Assembly: GCF_021869535.1 (NCBI RefSeq)
Contig: NW_026262712.1
Span: forward strand, 47,846,884 to 47,910,883
DNA: 64,000 nt
Direction of reading: 5' to 3'
DNA from: Mytilus californianus
Taxonomy: Eukaryota > Mollusca > Bivalvia > Mytilida > Mytilidae
The notes below the pieces were generated by a model that was not told where the DNA came from, made no database searches, and saw only the letters and a list, made by a program, of their open reading frames with translations. Of the stretch, positions 11,346 through 24,559 are shown one piece after another (positions within the stretch are counted from its first letter, which is position 1; each line of letters opens with the position of its first letter). Made by a program: the position numbers and the translations under genes.

Positions 11346-13308
11346 TCCCAAATTATTGTTGAAGGCAACTAAGACGACCCGTAGTGTATAGCCTTGTCCT
11401 GATGTCTTTAGTGGCTATTGGTGTCTCAGTTGTAACCATACCGAATATCCTGACTTTCATAACGGACTCTTTCCAAATAATACTGGTGCCAAAAAAAAAT
11501 TCTGAATTGTTTATTTTTCACAACCAAAATTGTTTAACAGTAGCTAAAGAAAAACAATATATAAACACGGACGGCAGTGCTTGATTCTATGCAAAAGTTA
11601 AGCTGATACTAATATTGAAAATTCAAATCCAACACACAACATTGATATACGAACTTGTTTTTATACATAATTTATTAACAGCATGTAGAGTTTTTCAGTT
11701 CATCTGATCCATTAAAACTATTAAACTTTTGTCAGCATTTTGAATCGTTTTTTTGTTGTTGTTTTTTTTTTTTTTTTTGTAAGGAGGAAAAATTAAACAA
11801 GACTCTAATCTAACTACTTCGTATGACTATATATGAAAAAGATTAAGATATATTCATAGAGCTAAGGAAAAGAGATACAAGTATATCAAAATATAATGGG
11901 GCCTTTCTTGTAATTCTGAGACCACAGTGTTGTAAGTAATGTTTCCGTTTGGCTTTAAAAAAATCAAAATCTCGAGGGAGCGAACATTTGCTGCGCCATG
12001 TCCTCATCGTGATCATCTAGTCCAATGTTTTATTTTTAAATTTTATGTGAAAAGCTTTCCTTTTTGTTGGAACCTGAATACTGTATATAACAAAGCATTT
12101 TTTTACAGTTTTAAGAACATACAAGAAAGGGTTGATTAATTCATGTAATTTGAAAATGTCCATTTTTGTAAAAGAGTTTTATTTCAAATTTTTCGACTGG
12201 AAAATAAAGGGTCGACGTCTAAAATCCTCTATTCTTCACACAATCTAACTTTATCGTTATAGAAAGGATGGCATATGAGAACTATTTCAACCCGGCACCA
12301 TTTATCTGTGTCACTCATGTCATAGTTGATTTATTGTCCCAGTCGTTGTTTTCGTTAATAGTTAATATTTGAGTGTTTCTTTTATTGTCCAAGCAGTTGT
12401 GTATTTTATGAAATGAATGATGAAGCCAAATTTAAGTAATCTCCGATAATTTATTCACAGACTATGTATACTTTATCCTTTTAATGTTTGAAATATTGTA
12501 TAATGTCCGACTATCTTATAAGACTTAAGTTGACCTCTATATATCTTTGTTTATTGTTTGAGTCCTGAAGTTAAAGTCTCATTTATATCGAGTCCGTATC
12601 TCTGTTAAAAATTGGAAAAGTTTTTTTTTTAAGAAACCAGATCGTGAATATGTTTGTGCATGTAACAATCTAATTCAAAAACTTAAAGAATTAACCACAG
12701 ACAAAAGGAAAGTACGTCGTCCGTAATTATGATTGGGTTAAACTATTGGTACCAACGTTTACCTTTTTTTATTTTGTACTTCAAACTAACCAATAGCATA
12801 TTATAGTTTTGAAAAATAGAAACAATACATAAAGTAGGAAGAAATGAAACAAAATGTTTACAGCATTTGGAACCATATCGATTTTACCGAAATTCCTAAA
12901 CGAACTCTTGCTGAAAGGGTCAAGACAGTTTGAACCATGCACAGATACACATTAAATTAAGACATTAAATGTTGCATAAAAAGTACAGATTTAGCAAAAT
13001 TAATGGAACTTCGAATGCCTTTGACATGTAAAATATTGACTTGAGTACCAAAAAAAAAAAGATCAGTTAAGCCTATATGAAAATAACCAAAATTGATGCT
13101 AAAAGTTTACGACTACCTAGTTTAATCAGACAAGTGACATTTCTCAAAACAAAATCGGCAAAAGTAAACTTATTTCAGATTATACATTATCAGAAAAAAG
13201 ATAAGTGTAGTGAAATATCATGAAATATTTGCCGCTGAACGCAGTTGTCATTCGATTTATTGCTCAATCAGTTAAGACTTTATGGTCAAATCATAAGTCA
13301 TTACAATG

Positions 13309-13346
<38 letters not shown>

Positions 13347-13926
13347 TAGTATCCCGATTTTTGTGGTGATGTATGGTACAAATGTTAAGTCGGACTCATC
13401 ATCGACGGTGTTTTAGAAAAAAACAGACCCTTGTCAACTATGAAGAAGCTGAGAACACTGCTCGTATTTTGAATCACTCGTAATATAAAATCTTTCATGC
13501 TCCTTTATATAAGAATACAGTAATTGAACTATATTTTCTTCAACATATCTTTATTGTTTGTAATATTTATCATATTATAAAAACCTTCATTTATTTCCAT
13601 ATTGTCGTGGTTTTTTTTAATAGTATTCTAGAAAAAAAATAGAAATGTAATAAATTAATTTCGATTTCCAACCCAAAAATTTAAAAAAAGTCAGAGAATA
13701 TACGCAAGGTCCGCTACGTGAACTAAAGTTTAAAGATTAATTCCGAGGATAATGGAAATTTACCCGAATGTATGATATGTCCAATTAATCGATTAACGAG
13801 GATAACGTGCATGTGCTTGTTGGTAAATGTGTTGACGTTACGTTACGTATCGTTTTTAGTAACGTCATTTAAATATGTATGGCAACGTAACAATGTGAAA
13901 AAAACAACGTCTTGGCGCTCCATCTT
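11346..13926. other. No gene seen
   Basis: AT-rich, with a T-run at 11764-11779 and the TA microsatellite at 13310. Short frames (60-70 codons) are not protein-like. Confidence 0.5.
13310..13345. repeat. (TA)n microsatellite
   Basis: Uninterrupted TA run of 36 bp. A shorter (TA)n with a TG interruption lies at ~16596-16620. Confidence 0.95.
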
Positions 13927-14170
13927 TGTAGAAAATAACACGATTTATTCACACTGCATGTATTATACAGACGTTACATAAAATACAAAACACACGGCAT
14001 ACACTCCGACAGTTCAAACCATTTCAGCTATCCTGTTCATTCGTAAACAGTCCCATTTCAAAACATCTCTCTCCTCTCACGTCACTATCAGACAACGTCA
14101 AAATACGGGAAACAACGTTAATACTGTATTGCGTAATCACGGACATGTAGACAAAGTCACAGTCACAACA
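13927..14170 (-). mobile_element. Candidate LTR (244 bp) downstream of the gag-like fragment
   Basis: Bounded 5'-TGTAGAAAAT..AGTCACAACA-3' on the + strand, i.e. TGTTGTGACT..ATTTTCTACA read in gag direction, with TG..CA ends. In that direction GAAAAGAGGTAGTAG, a polypurine-tract-like run, abuts the start, and AATAAA lies ~20 nt before the end. No second copy of this LTR is seen in the window, so the element is truncated or this is a partial solo LTR. Confidence 0.45.
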
Positions 14171-14596
14171 CTACTACCTCTTTTCAAGAATATTTCGTCC
14201 TCGAAATAAAAGATAAATCAAGACAAACTTCGTTTTAGTGTTTTCCAGTTCATCTCAGGTAACATAGACGATCCACCGGAGCATACATCACGTTTATAGC
14301 TGCTTTCATGGACGTTGCTATCACTGAATTGGGTGAACTTATCATTTCCACACACACTTTCTTTATATTTGAAGTCCTTTCCATATACTGCTGTCAATAA
14401 TCCAGTATACGTTGAAACTCCATTCGTTTGATGTGTTTGTGCTTTTGATTTTGCCACTTGATTAGGGACTTTCCGTTTTGAATTTTCCTCGGAGTTTCCT
14501 CGTTTTTACTACGAAAGACTGTCTGCAATGTACCTGCCACAATATTTCTTTGATAAGTTCACTAACTGTTGACGGTTCTTTAGTCAGAACTCGATA

Positions 14597-15000
14597 TCAA
14601 ATATCACCATCGGGGTATCCGTACACAGCATACTCTTTAATCAGCTTCACAAATAAATCTTCGTTCACACCAGGGAATAATTTCCGAACATTTATCTCAA
14701 TTCTACCTATGTGCTCTTGGACGCTTTCACTTTCAAACATAGCTATATTTCTCAACTTCATTCTACAAATCTGAGCCGTCTCAATACCACTAAATCGACA
14801 TTTCAATGCAGAATACAAAACAAATTCATTATAAAAATCTCCATGTTGTAAATACGATACATATCCTAAAGCTTTACCCCTCAGTGAAGTAATCAAATAG
14901 AAAGCCATATCACTAGGTGACCAATTAAAACGTTCAGCTAAAATAGAAAATTTTATCCAGAAACCTTCAAAAAGTTCGGACCGTCAAACTCTGGTAAGTC
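14597..15000 (-). pseudogene. Gag-like fragment of an LTR retrotransposon
   Basis: Minus-strand frame starting inside 15000 reads GFWIKFSILAERFNWSPSDM, then AFYLITSLRGKALGYVS and a helical C-terminal half ending KLIKEYAVYGYPDG. The pattern 'W..A..F.WS..D..F.L..SLRG.A..Y' is typical of gypsy/Ty3 capsid regions in molluscs. The upstream LPEFDGPNF words lie in another frame, so there is at least one frameshift. A further minus frame at 14218-14457 has no recognisable domain. No protease or polymerase is found. Confidence 0.5.
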
Positions 15001-15448
15001 ACACAAGATCATGGTTAGTATATATTAAAATAAAATGCTGACAAATATAAGTTATAGACATACATAAAACAACAATTAATCATAGACGAACGTGACAATT
15101 TTGCTTTCTTTCAAATGTGCATCTTATATTATCCCTTTATCCTTGATGCTAACACCGAACAAAAATGTTTAAACATTTTCCGTCCACTTTTGCCGACTAA
15201 ATATTTCTCTGTAAATTCTATGGTCGAATCTGTTACAATTCCAATATCAGTTTTAAAATGGTGAATCTCAGTATTGTAATGTATTCCAGTGCCGTATCGT
15301 CCTTCTGTTGTACAGCATACATTTGTTCACGATCGTGCGGTCGAATAAATTTGTTGAACGGCACCTTCAGTGTTAAAATTCATATGTCCTCCCCTCTTTA
15401 AAAGCATTCCGTCTGTATAAAGAAATAAATCTATAAGTATAATTATTT

Positions 15449-15556
15449 GCACATCATGTAAAGATATTTGCACATTATATAAGTATGTTTGCATATCATA
15501 TAAGTATGTTTGCACATCATAATAAGTATATTTGCACATCAAATAAGGATGTTTGC
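15449..15556. repeat. 21-bp tandem repeat, about five units
   Basis: Units of the form AGTATGTTTGCACATCATAT; some are 22 bp. A + strand CTCCCCTCTTTAAAAG at 15390, purine-tract-like on the minus strand, lies nearby. Confidence 0.75.
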
Positions 15557-15939
15557 ATGTTTGGTCCCGGAAACACTGGGATAACAACTAGTGGGATAAC
15601 ATGTTGTTTAATGGCTGGTGTAAACACAGAAACACACACACATATATATGTATAAAGCTTTTATGAAACAAAACCTTTGTCTAGTTTAAAATGTCTTTAC
15701 TTGACAGTATTTGCAGACATAATTTTCCCTTATGTACGCATCGAGTATAAACAGGATAAATAAATAAATAAAAAATTAGCAAGTACAAAAAATTTATAAT
15801 GCCGTTAAATGTTACGATACGCTAATGAATCTATTAAAAATGATGGATATAAGACAGGTCGAGCTTCTAATGTCTTGAAAAACGTCGAAGAGACTGAAGA
15901 ACTGATATAGTCTTTTATGTATGATTTTTTTATTACATG

Positions 15940-16480
15940 TAGTTTTTATTGGCTTTGAACTAGCTGCCAGTAACTGCGAGTACTTTCGGATCTGTACATA
16001 GTGTCTTTTTTGTTGTAGGGATTTATATACCCTGCCATGTGCGGTCTGTGTTTTTATTACTTGTTTTTCTGCTTTGTATTGATCTGATGTGTTAAGCCCT
16101 TTTCAACTGATTTTCATAGTTTCTGTTACACCACTGTCCCAGATTAGGGGAGGATTGGGCGTAAGCTTACATGCAAACCCTGCCACATTTTTTATGTGCC
16201 TGTCCCAAGTAAGGAGCCTGTAATTCAGTCGCTGTCGTTTGTTGCTGTATATCATATTTGTATAATTCGTTCATAGTTTTTGTTTTACATAAATCAGGCC
16301 GTTAGTTATCTAATTTGATTTTTTTTACATTTGTAATTTCTTTTATAGCTGACTATGCGGTATTGGGTTTTCTCATTGTTGAAGGCCATACTGCGACGTA
16401 GTTGTTAACATCTACGTCATTTGGTCTCTGGTGGAGAGTTGTCTCATTTGCAATCATTATACCGAATCTTCTTATTTTTA
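15940..16480 (-). repeat. Family A dispersed repeat, reversed, long form
   Basis: Includes the far 3' module (TTGGCTTTGAACTAGCTGCC, AACTGCGAGTACTTTCGGAT), CACTGTCCCAGATTAGGGG, CCTGTAATTCAGTCGCTGTC and the head TGGAGAGTTGTCTCATTTGC. A head-less fragment of the same orientation follows at ~16855-17095. Confidence 0.8.
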
Positions 16481-16854
16481 TATGTCTAAAACCTAATAAT
16501 TAATGACAAAACCTAGACCTCTCTCTTTTATTTCTCAAATACTTGCACCTGAAAATAGAAGCAAGATTTAACTGAATACCACACATTGTTTATATAATAT
16601 ATATATATGTATATATATTGAAATGTACTATATGGTATATACATGTACTAGTACTCAGTCATTTGAGAGCCTAAATTACGTTTATCAACAGCTTTCTTGA
16701 CACGAATGCATATGACTTTGTTTGAGAGAAATAAATGAAATTATAATTAAAAACTCATTTTAATATGTTGAAAACAACTTAAGGTGATCTTCGATACCTA
16801 TACTTTGGCATTGCATAAGGTGGGGTTATTTAAGTCTTGGATACACGAGTTTTT

Positions 16855-17095
16855 ATTCGTTGTTATTGGCTTTGAACTAGCTTTCAGTAACAACGATCTG
16901 ATCAGTAATGTCCTTTTCAACTGGTTTTATAATTCTTTCTTATGGATTGATCTGTTACGACACTGTCCCAGGTTAGGGGGAGGGTTTAGCGCTGGCAAAC
17001 ATGTTTAACCCCACCATATTCTGTATGTGCATGAGAGGAGCCTGTAATTCAGTGGTTGTCGTTTGTTGCTGTGTACCATATTTGTGTTTCGTGCA
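16855..17095 (-). repeat. Family A fragment, reversed
   Basis: TTATTGGCTTTGAACTAGCT, CACTGTCCCAGGTTAGGGG, CATGTTTAACCCCACCATAT and GCCTGTAATTCAGTGGTTGT. Same orientation as the preceding copy, about 375 bp away; the two may derive from a local duplication. Confidence 0.7.
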
Positions 17096-19063
17096 TTATC
17101 AATGTCTGAGAATTTATCATGTTTGCATCATATTGAAGAACATGTTTTTTTGATCGACATTTGGAGGATAACATTAAAAACGTAAATCAAAATGTTAGAG
17201 TAACACATAATTATAGATTCTGTACTGCATCGCGTGAAATTAAATTTTCCCGCTTAGAAAAGGTTTAAAAGTCTTTGAAAGGAGTATCTGGTAGTTGTAA
17301 TGTTAGTGAAATTATTGAGCCAATGCATTCATATTTACTGAAATAAGTCCTCTTTGCACGTTTTTAAATGAATCAATAACGTATAGTCTACAAAAATATG
17401 TCACTCTATGATGTATAATGTTTGTTGACCTTTTTACGTCATGGTTTTTTTTCTCACACCTACGGTGTGCGGTTGTCGAAATTTGTTTGTTCAACTGAAG
17501 TTGTCATGGTTAATGTTGATTCATACCGATAAGTTGTCGGTGAATTAAAGTACGGGAAGAAAATAATTCAATAGCAGTACATTTCGGAAGAATTGGAGGG
17601 ATTTCTGAAAGAAAATCTTTGGAAATGTGTTTTGAATATCTTAGCCATTCAAGTATATAAAACTCATCCAACTCATTAGTTAAATTTGAAATATGATATG
17701 ACTTAATCTGTTAATAAATAAATAAAATAATGTTTGTTAATTGAATTGTTTAAGATCCTTTCTAATTATTTTGACTCGAGCGCTACTGACGAGTCTTAAA
17801 TACGCATTTGATGTACAAAAGTATGTCTTTGAGCCTGGTTATTCTCAATAGTTTTCGTTTATGGGTTTAAATCGAAATATCAAAAGTGTATCTAACATAT
17901 TCGTTTATGGGGACTTTTTTTTAGAGGCTTATGATGCACTGTCATTTGTGTACGAAATATTATATCTATAAATTATGAATTTATTCAGTTTATATTTGTA
18001 TATGCTAGACAACGATGAAGAAACATTACAACGATGTGGTTACATTTTCGTGTACATATTTTTTTTTCAAAGATTAATTGTCCCTCGGCAAGACAAGTGA
18101 AAAGTATATCCAGTATTCAGTATATCATAAAAGCTTAGTAGATTTCAGTTTTTCCTAGTACAAAATGTTGGAAGACGATTTTAGTACACATTCATGGACA
18201 TCACAGCAACGATAAATCGTTGTTAGAACAGCTGTTTCAATTTATTCACAGTATTATTTGATAAAATATTGAGACGGTCATTCAATATTAACTGTGGATA
18301 GATGTTCGACGTCAATCGTGTAATATTTCAATCATATTCAGAACGACAGCAATTTTATACCGTAACCATGTCAATATGAATACAATCGTAATGATCTGCA
18401 AACAACCGAGATACTAGTAATTAGTCCGTAGTTTTCTCTTACTATTCAATGTCAAAACAATTGTGTGTTGATAAGGTTCCATTCGGAAGCTCTACATTGT
18501 ACAACAGCACGATCATTTATTTACCATATTAAGATTTGTTTTTAAGGATTGAAGATGAAGGAACCACTAAAACTGCGCATCTAACTAAGACAACACGCAA
18601 CGTTTTACTCTGATTTACATCATAAAGGGGTATACTGGTTAAATTTCTGTCCGTGCGTACGTTACACACTTCTGTCGCATTTCTGTCAGCCGCTTCAAGT
18701 CATGACTTCTTAATTTATATTTGACATAAATCTGTATTTGGTTATATCATACCGTATTAAATGTTTTCAGTTCCTCCGATGTTCTTTTTTTTTCTGTTTG
18801 CTTAAAACTTATATTGTTTTTTTTTTTCATAAATGATTTCCAAAAATGAAAAATGACAGAAACTAAAATAGATTGACAATAGTCGAGATGAATTAATCAA
18901 CTTTCAATATTAACATATGTTTTGGTTTGGTATACAAAAGATAGTTCTTTACTGCAATGACAAACATTTTTTTCAAAAAGTAATACAATTTGTCAGTGAA
19001 CATGCAAATGTAAAAGTATTTAAACACTGTTTTATCTTATAGTTAACTGGCCAGGTTATTTAA
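17096..19063. other. No gene seen
   Basis: AT-rich, no long frames, no repeats recognised beyond a weak GACGAGTCTTAAATACGCAT word at 17785. Confidence 0.5.
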
Positions 19064-19733
19064 AGGGGCACTAGCTACGAGATATATAAAAAATATAAAA
19101 TATGATTTTTTTTGTTCAATCAATAATGAAAGTGAAATAGTGAAATAATTTATCGCTTTTAGCAGCCACTATGGTTCAATTTTGTCAAAATAAGCTAAGA
19201 AACATTGATGATGAATTATTTGAATCCGTATTCATGTGAACTTCAATTTAACCCCTTAGCTAAAGATGGATACCGCATGCTTTGTGCGTGTTCAATTATT
19301 TAAATGAAAAGAATGTCAACATTGAAAGTGAAACAAAGGTAAACCATTTGATTGACTGATTCGACCCACAAAAAATCATTCTTATACACTGTCAGGTAAA
19401 AACGATGATTAACACATACTTTTAATTTATAATATGAAATTAAACAGACCTAGAAAAATCCAAATGCATGAGTCTGATATCTATTTATATCTATATTTAT
19501 GTTTATATCGCTTATATGGCAATCGGAGGTGTTCGGAGGTCAACTCGGCAGTTGATTAGATGGCGTCTAGACTAAAATACACACGAAACGAAGCTAAATA
19601 TCATCGAGCCAATGCCCGATATATTGTTTATTTTAGACATTTTATAATTTGGATAAATGTTTTACATTGTTATAAATCAAATATGAGAATTTGAGTTTAA
19701 TCGGTGAACATGAACTTGACAGCTAGTGCCCCT
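19064..19733. mobile_element. 670-bp TIR element with TTAA target duplication
   Basis: Ends are AGGGGCACTAGCT at 19064 and its exact reverse complement ending at 19733. Both sides are flanked by TTAA (19060-19063 and 19734-19737). TTAA duplication is characteristic of piggyBac and Kolobok superfamilies. The inside has no open frame, so this is a non-autonomous MITE-like copy. Confidence 0.85.
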
Positions 19734-19737
19734 TTAA

Positions 19738-21190
19738 CTGTTTTTTAAATGCCTATAGCGGAAAAGATCAAAATGAGTGTGAATGGAGACAATTTTGTTT
19801 GAGGATAACAAATACTTTTCTACCAATCGTTATTCACAAGGACTGGATAAATAGAGGGAAGAGTTCAATGTGGGAAAGTTTGCCAAAAACATCTGACCAA
19901 GATGACGAAATTTTCAAAGAAACGAAAGGAATTTGTCGTTCACAAGTAGACAATCAACATGAGAAATAAAAACTTGCAGAATCGACAGACTAAGTGTTGC
20001 TTGATTAACGAAATTTAAATTCACCGAGACCATATCAATTGCATATGTAAATTGCTAAACAATCGCGCATCCAGAAGTAATAATATTGTCTCCGTCTTGC
20101 AAACCACATACACATAACAAACAAACAAAAATAGAAAATCTTCCTTTTACAATAAGAAATATTTGAATACAATTCTTAAATTGACTTTCAACAATGGTTT
20201 CTTCTTTTTTTTCCGTATTGATAACGCAGTTTATTGTTTTGCTTTGTTGTTCCCTAAGTTTCTATGATTGTCATGACGATTCTGCTTTAAGCAAAAGGAC
20301 TATATTTCTTCTCCTTTTATCTGTACCGAAATTCTCTACTTGATTAATCAGACATTGGAAATAAACATCACTGTCAATACACTCTGATACACAAATATAT
20401 TTGAAATTCGTATTTTATGCATGTTCACGGTAGGTCCAGTATCCAGTTGAGAATGTGGTTTTTCGCGTGATTCGAATGTATTCATGATTACCAAACTTTT
20501 TGATAAACACTTTTTGTTTACCACAAACGATGTATAAATAAGTTTCGGCGTTCCAGTTTTTTTCGCATACTGAAGTTAAAAAGTCATTTTGCAAAGAAAA
20601 GATTATTTAGAAAGAAAGCATTCGGGCTTTTAAATCTGAATATTTAATTTCAGTACTGCGTTTATAGAAGAACAATAACACATAGTAAAACAAGCCCGAA
20701 AACATATAAGTTAAACTATGTTGCTCAATTGTACTGCATGCTTTGCAATTTATATTGACTGGAAACATTTTACCATAACTTGCAGTTTTATATAACTGAA
20801 ACGGCAATTTAAATTCTAACGATAGAAGAGTCATGATTCTGTCCTAAAACATGTCATGATTGCTTTGTTATTAGTCTGTGTTATCTTCAATGTTTCGTAT
20901 ACGTTGTTTTGTCACAACATGCACAAACCGCTAAAACAAATGCGTACACCAAGCTTGTTTAGTTAGATTAATATCCTTTGACGAGTTTTGTAGATTTACA
21001 AACATAGAACACCTGTTTGTCTGATACTAAACATTTTTCATGAATCAACAATAAAGTGCAGATGAGGATATCAAAACTATGCCAATTGTAAAAAATAGAC
21101 AAACGAAGCAGCGTTAAAATGTCCAATGTTAAACAGAAAACACCATGACCAAAAAGAAATACGTCGAAATGAAAAAAAAAAAAAAAAAAA
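19738..21190. other. No gene seen
   Basis: Only shadow frames. Ends with the A-run that starts the 46-bp minisatellite. Confidence 0.5.
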
Positions 21191-22815
21191 TCACAACAGT
21201 ACACAAAGTAAACCGATTAAATGACAAACAATATAATAACACAACAATACAATAATCAACACGATAAAATTGCAAGCAACAATAACATAACAGTACGCAG
21301 AACAAATCGATGAAATGACAAACAGCAATAACATAACAGTACACAGAGAAACAATAGCACAACAGTACACAAAGCAACACGCTGCAATAGCAAACAATAA
21401 TAGCACAACAGTACACAGTGCAACACGATAAAATAGCAAACAACAATAACACAACAGTACACAGAGCAACACAATGAAATGACAAACAACAATAACACAA
21501 CAGTACACAGAGCAACACGATGAAATAACAAATAACAATTACACAACAGTACACAGAGCAAGACGATCAATTGATATACAACGATAGCACAACAGTACAT
21601 GGTGGAAGACGATGAAATGGCAAACAACAATAACACAAAAGTATACACAGTGCAACACAATGAAATAGCAAATAACAATAATGCAATCGTACATAGATGA
21701 TGAAATGACAAACACAAAATAGCACAACCGTACTCAGGGCATAACGATAAAACGACAAACAAAATTGCACAACAGTACACAAAGCAACACGATGAAATGG
21801 AAAACTACAAAAACACAGTAGTACCCAGAGCAATACGATGAAATGACAAACAAAAATTACACAAAAATACACGTAGAAACTTCAAACAACAATAACACAT
21901 CAGTACAAAGAAAAAAAACTATGAAATTACAAATAACAATAACGCAACATTATACAAATTAATACGTAAAATTACAAATAGCAGTTACACAACAGTACAC
22001 ATTACAACTTCATGAAATGACAAACAACAATACCAAACAGTACACAGTGCAACACAATGAAATGACAAACAACAACGACACAACAGTGCATAGTGCAACA
22101 CAATGTAATGACAAACAACAATACATGGAGCAACTCGAGGCATTAACAAATAAAAATTACTAAACAGTGCACATCACAATACAATCAATTCACATACAAC
22201 AATAGCACAACAGTACACGGTGCAAGACGATGAAATCGCAAACAACAATAACACAACAATACACAATGTGCAACACGATGAAATGACAAACAAAAATAGC
22301 ACAACCATACACAGAGCAACACGATGAAATGAAAAACAACAAAAAACACAATAGTTCTCAGAGCAACACGATGAAATGAAAAACAAAAATTACACAACAG
22401 TACATATAAAAAACATCACGAATTGACAAACAACAATAACAAAACATTACACAGTGCAACACGATGAAATGACAAATAAAAATATCACAACAATGCACAG
22501 CACAATACGGTGAAATGACAAACAACAATAGCACAACCATAAACAGACCACCACTGTGAAAAGACAAACAGCAGTAACACAACATGACGCAGAGCAAAAC
22601 GATGAAATGAAAAACAATAATAGCACAACAGTACACAGAACAACACGATGAAATGACAAACAACAGTAGCGAAACCGTACACAACGCAACACGATAAAAT
22701 GAAAAACAACAATAACACAACAGTACACAGAGCAACATGACACGACACACAACAATAGCATAACAGTACACACTGCAATACTATGGAATGACAAGCAACA
22801 ATAACACAACCAAAC
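21191..22815. repeat. 46-bp minisatellite, about 35 units
   Basis: Unit: CAACAATAACACAACAGTAC, ACAGAGCAACACGATGAAAT, GACAAA. The period is 46 (e.g. CAACAATAAC at 21441 and 21487). The + strand is poor in T, so the - strand lacks stop codons in all frames and shows several long Cys/Val-rich frames, which are artefacts. Units in 21860-22010 are degenerate. Array starts right after an A-run. Confidence 0.9.
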
Positions 22816-24559
22816 ACAAAGCAACACCAACTACAGCAAAACTCGGTGATGAAATCAATTGTGCTCTGGGCGAGTTAGCAATTCCTGCTTGCTCCTCTTG
22901 TGACACACTCTGTGTTACTCTTGGTAATTAAATTCATGAATGCAACTCTTACGGAATATCAAAACTAGATGAGTTTATTACAGAGGATTATTTGTTTCTT
23001 TCAAACAGAATCACATCTTTAAAAATGTTGGGATGAGGTAGATCTTGACATTGTACGGACACCTGTCTATTGTCTATTGTTGAAAACTGTATATCGCCCT
23101 CTAGAGGACTTCTTGTTAGTTTTTTTGTTAGGTTTCTGACTCATTGACGTTTTCAACACATCTCTGTTTAATTCATAGAAACATTATATCATTGTATTTT
23201 TTAAATGTATCCAAAGGTAGTAAATAGTCACTGTATATATTTAGTGTTCATAAACTGGTATTGGAAGCAATTTGACATGTGATACTTATAACGTCTATTG
23301 ACTTTGTAAAGTACATAAATACATAATTTGAGTTAGCTATTAAGTGTGTTGTTACTGCATGAGCAAGTATAACATTTCAGCAAGATTGGATTCAACTAAG
23401 CAATAGTAATACTTGAAAGTTGTACGTACTTCTTTTTATTCCTGGAATGTAATTATAAACATTTCCGCTGCGCATTCTGTCAAAATGAACACAACGACAT
23501 ACTAAATTTTGTGAAATTAGAAAAGTAGTCTGTTTGTTTACATTTCAAACCAATTTCTCACACAAAAAAACAAGGTAAAAAAAGGAAAATTCCGTCCAAT
23601 TTACTCGCAAATACACAAACCCAGCGGGACATTGTACCTGTGATATTTGTTTGTAGTATCTGTTTTTAACACTTGTACATGTAATTTAGAACTATTGCGA
23701 GCCAGTTTTTATTTACTTTTTTACCAATGTTTTTTTTTCTTTCTATTTTGTGAATTACATCCTAGATATATTGTGTCTGACCTAAATTGTAATGTGTAAT
23801 ACTATTTATTATCAATCTTTATCAATATCAAGCTCAAAATTATTGATTTGGTGTGCAATGCCTTGATGATCAGCAAATATGTGGAATTTCGGTTTTATAT
23901 ATCGCAGTCCTAATTTGTCTATGGTATGTTTCTGTACCCATCACATCCCCTGAATTGTTGGTTTGAATTTTTTTTCTACCCTTATTGGACAAGAAGAAAT
24001 AAAAAGGTATGTATGAAACATGTGTACAGGTCATTAGAACCCTACCTAAAACTGACAATATTTTATCAGTTAAACTGCCTTTTGACGTGACGTATTTTGT
24101 TTACTTTCTATTATTAATTATTGATTAGTATTGAAATCTACAAATTTTAAGGAATCAATGGAAGGAGGGAAATTATCAAATTGAAGTATTGTATGACACT
24201 TAAACAAAGTTAATAGAGTCATATAAAGTTACACTCTATATTGCGTCATTGTTAATGAACAAATCATATTAATAGTATATTATAAGTATATCGATCTTTA
24301 CTGAATGACCATATTGAACCAATCTTACTAATGTTCTACCATATTAATTTTTCTGCAAACAGTTACAATTATCAATATTTGATTGTAGGTTTTTTTCTTA
24401 GTCATTTAAAAGTATAAAAATTATTGCATCTGCTTGAATGTATAATCATAATTGTATCCAATTGGATAATGCGTTTAAATTGACAATGATTAATCTCGAT
24501 AAGAAAAGTACAAAAGATCGGTAGGGTGATTCTGTTTTTTTCAATTACCATCTAAACTT
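22816..24559. other. No gene seen
   Basis: AT-rich, no repeats recognised, no frame above ~62 codons. Confidence 0.5.

Noticed and set aside
14478-14774. 98-codon + frame overlapping the gag-like region
   Set aside because: Antisense shadow of the minus-strand gag-like frame.
21129-22830. Several overlapping minus-strand Cys/Val-rich frames (up to 174 codons)
   Set aside because: They arise from the T-poor 46-bp tandem array, occur in all three frames with a 46-codon period and have no domain pattern.
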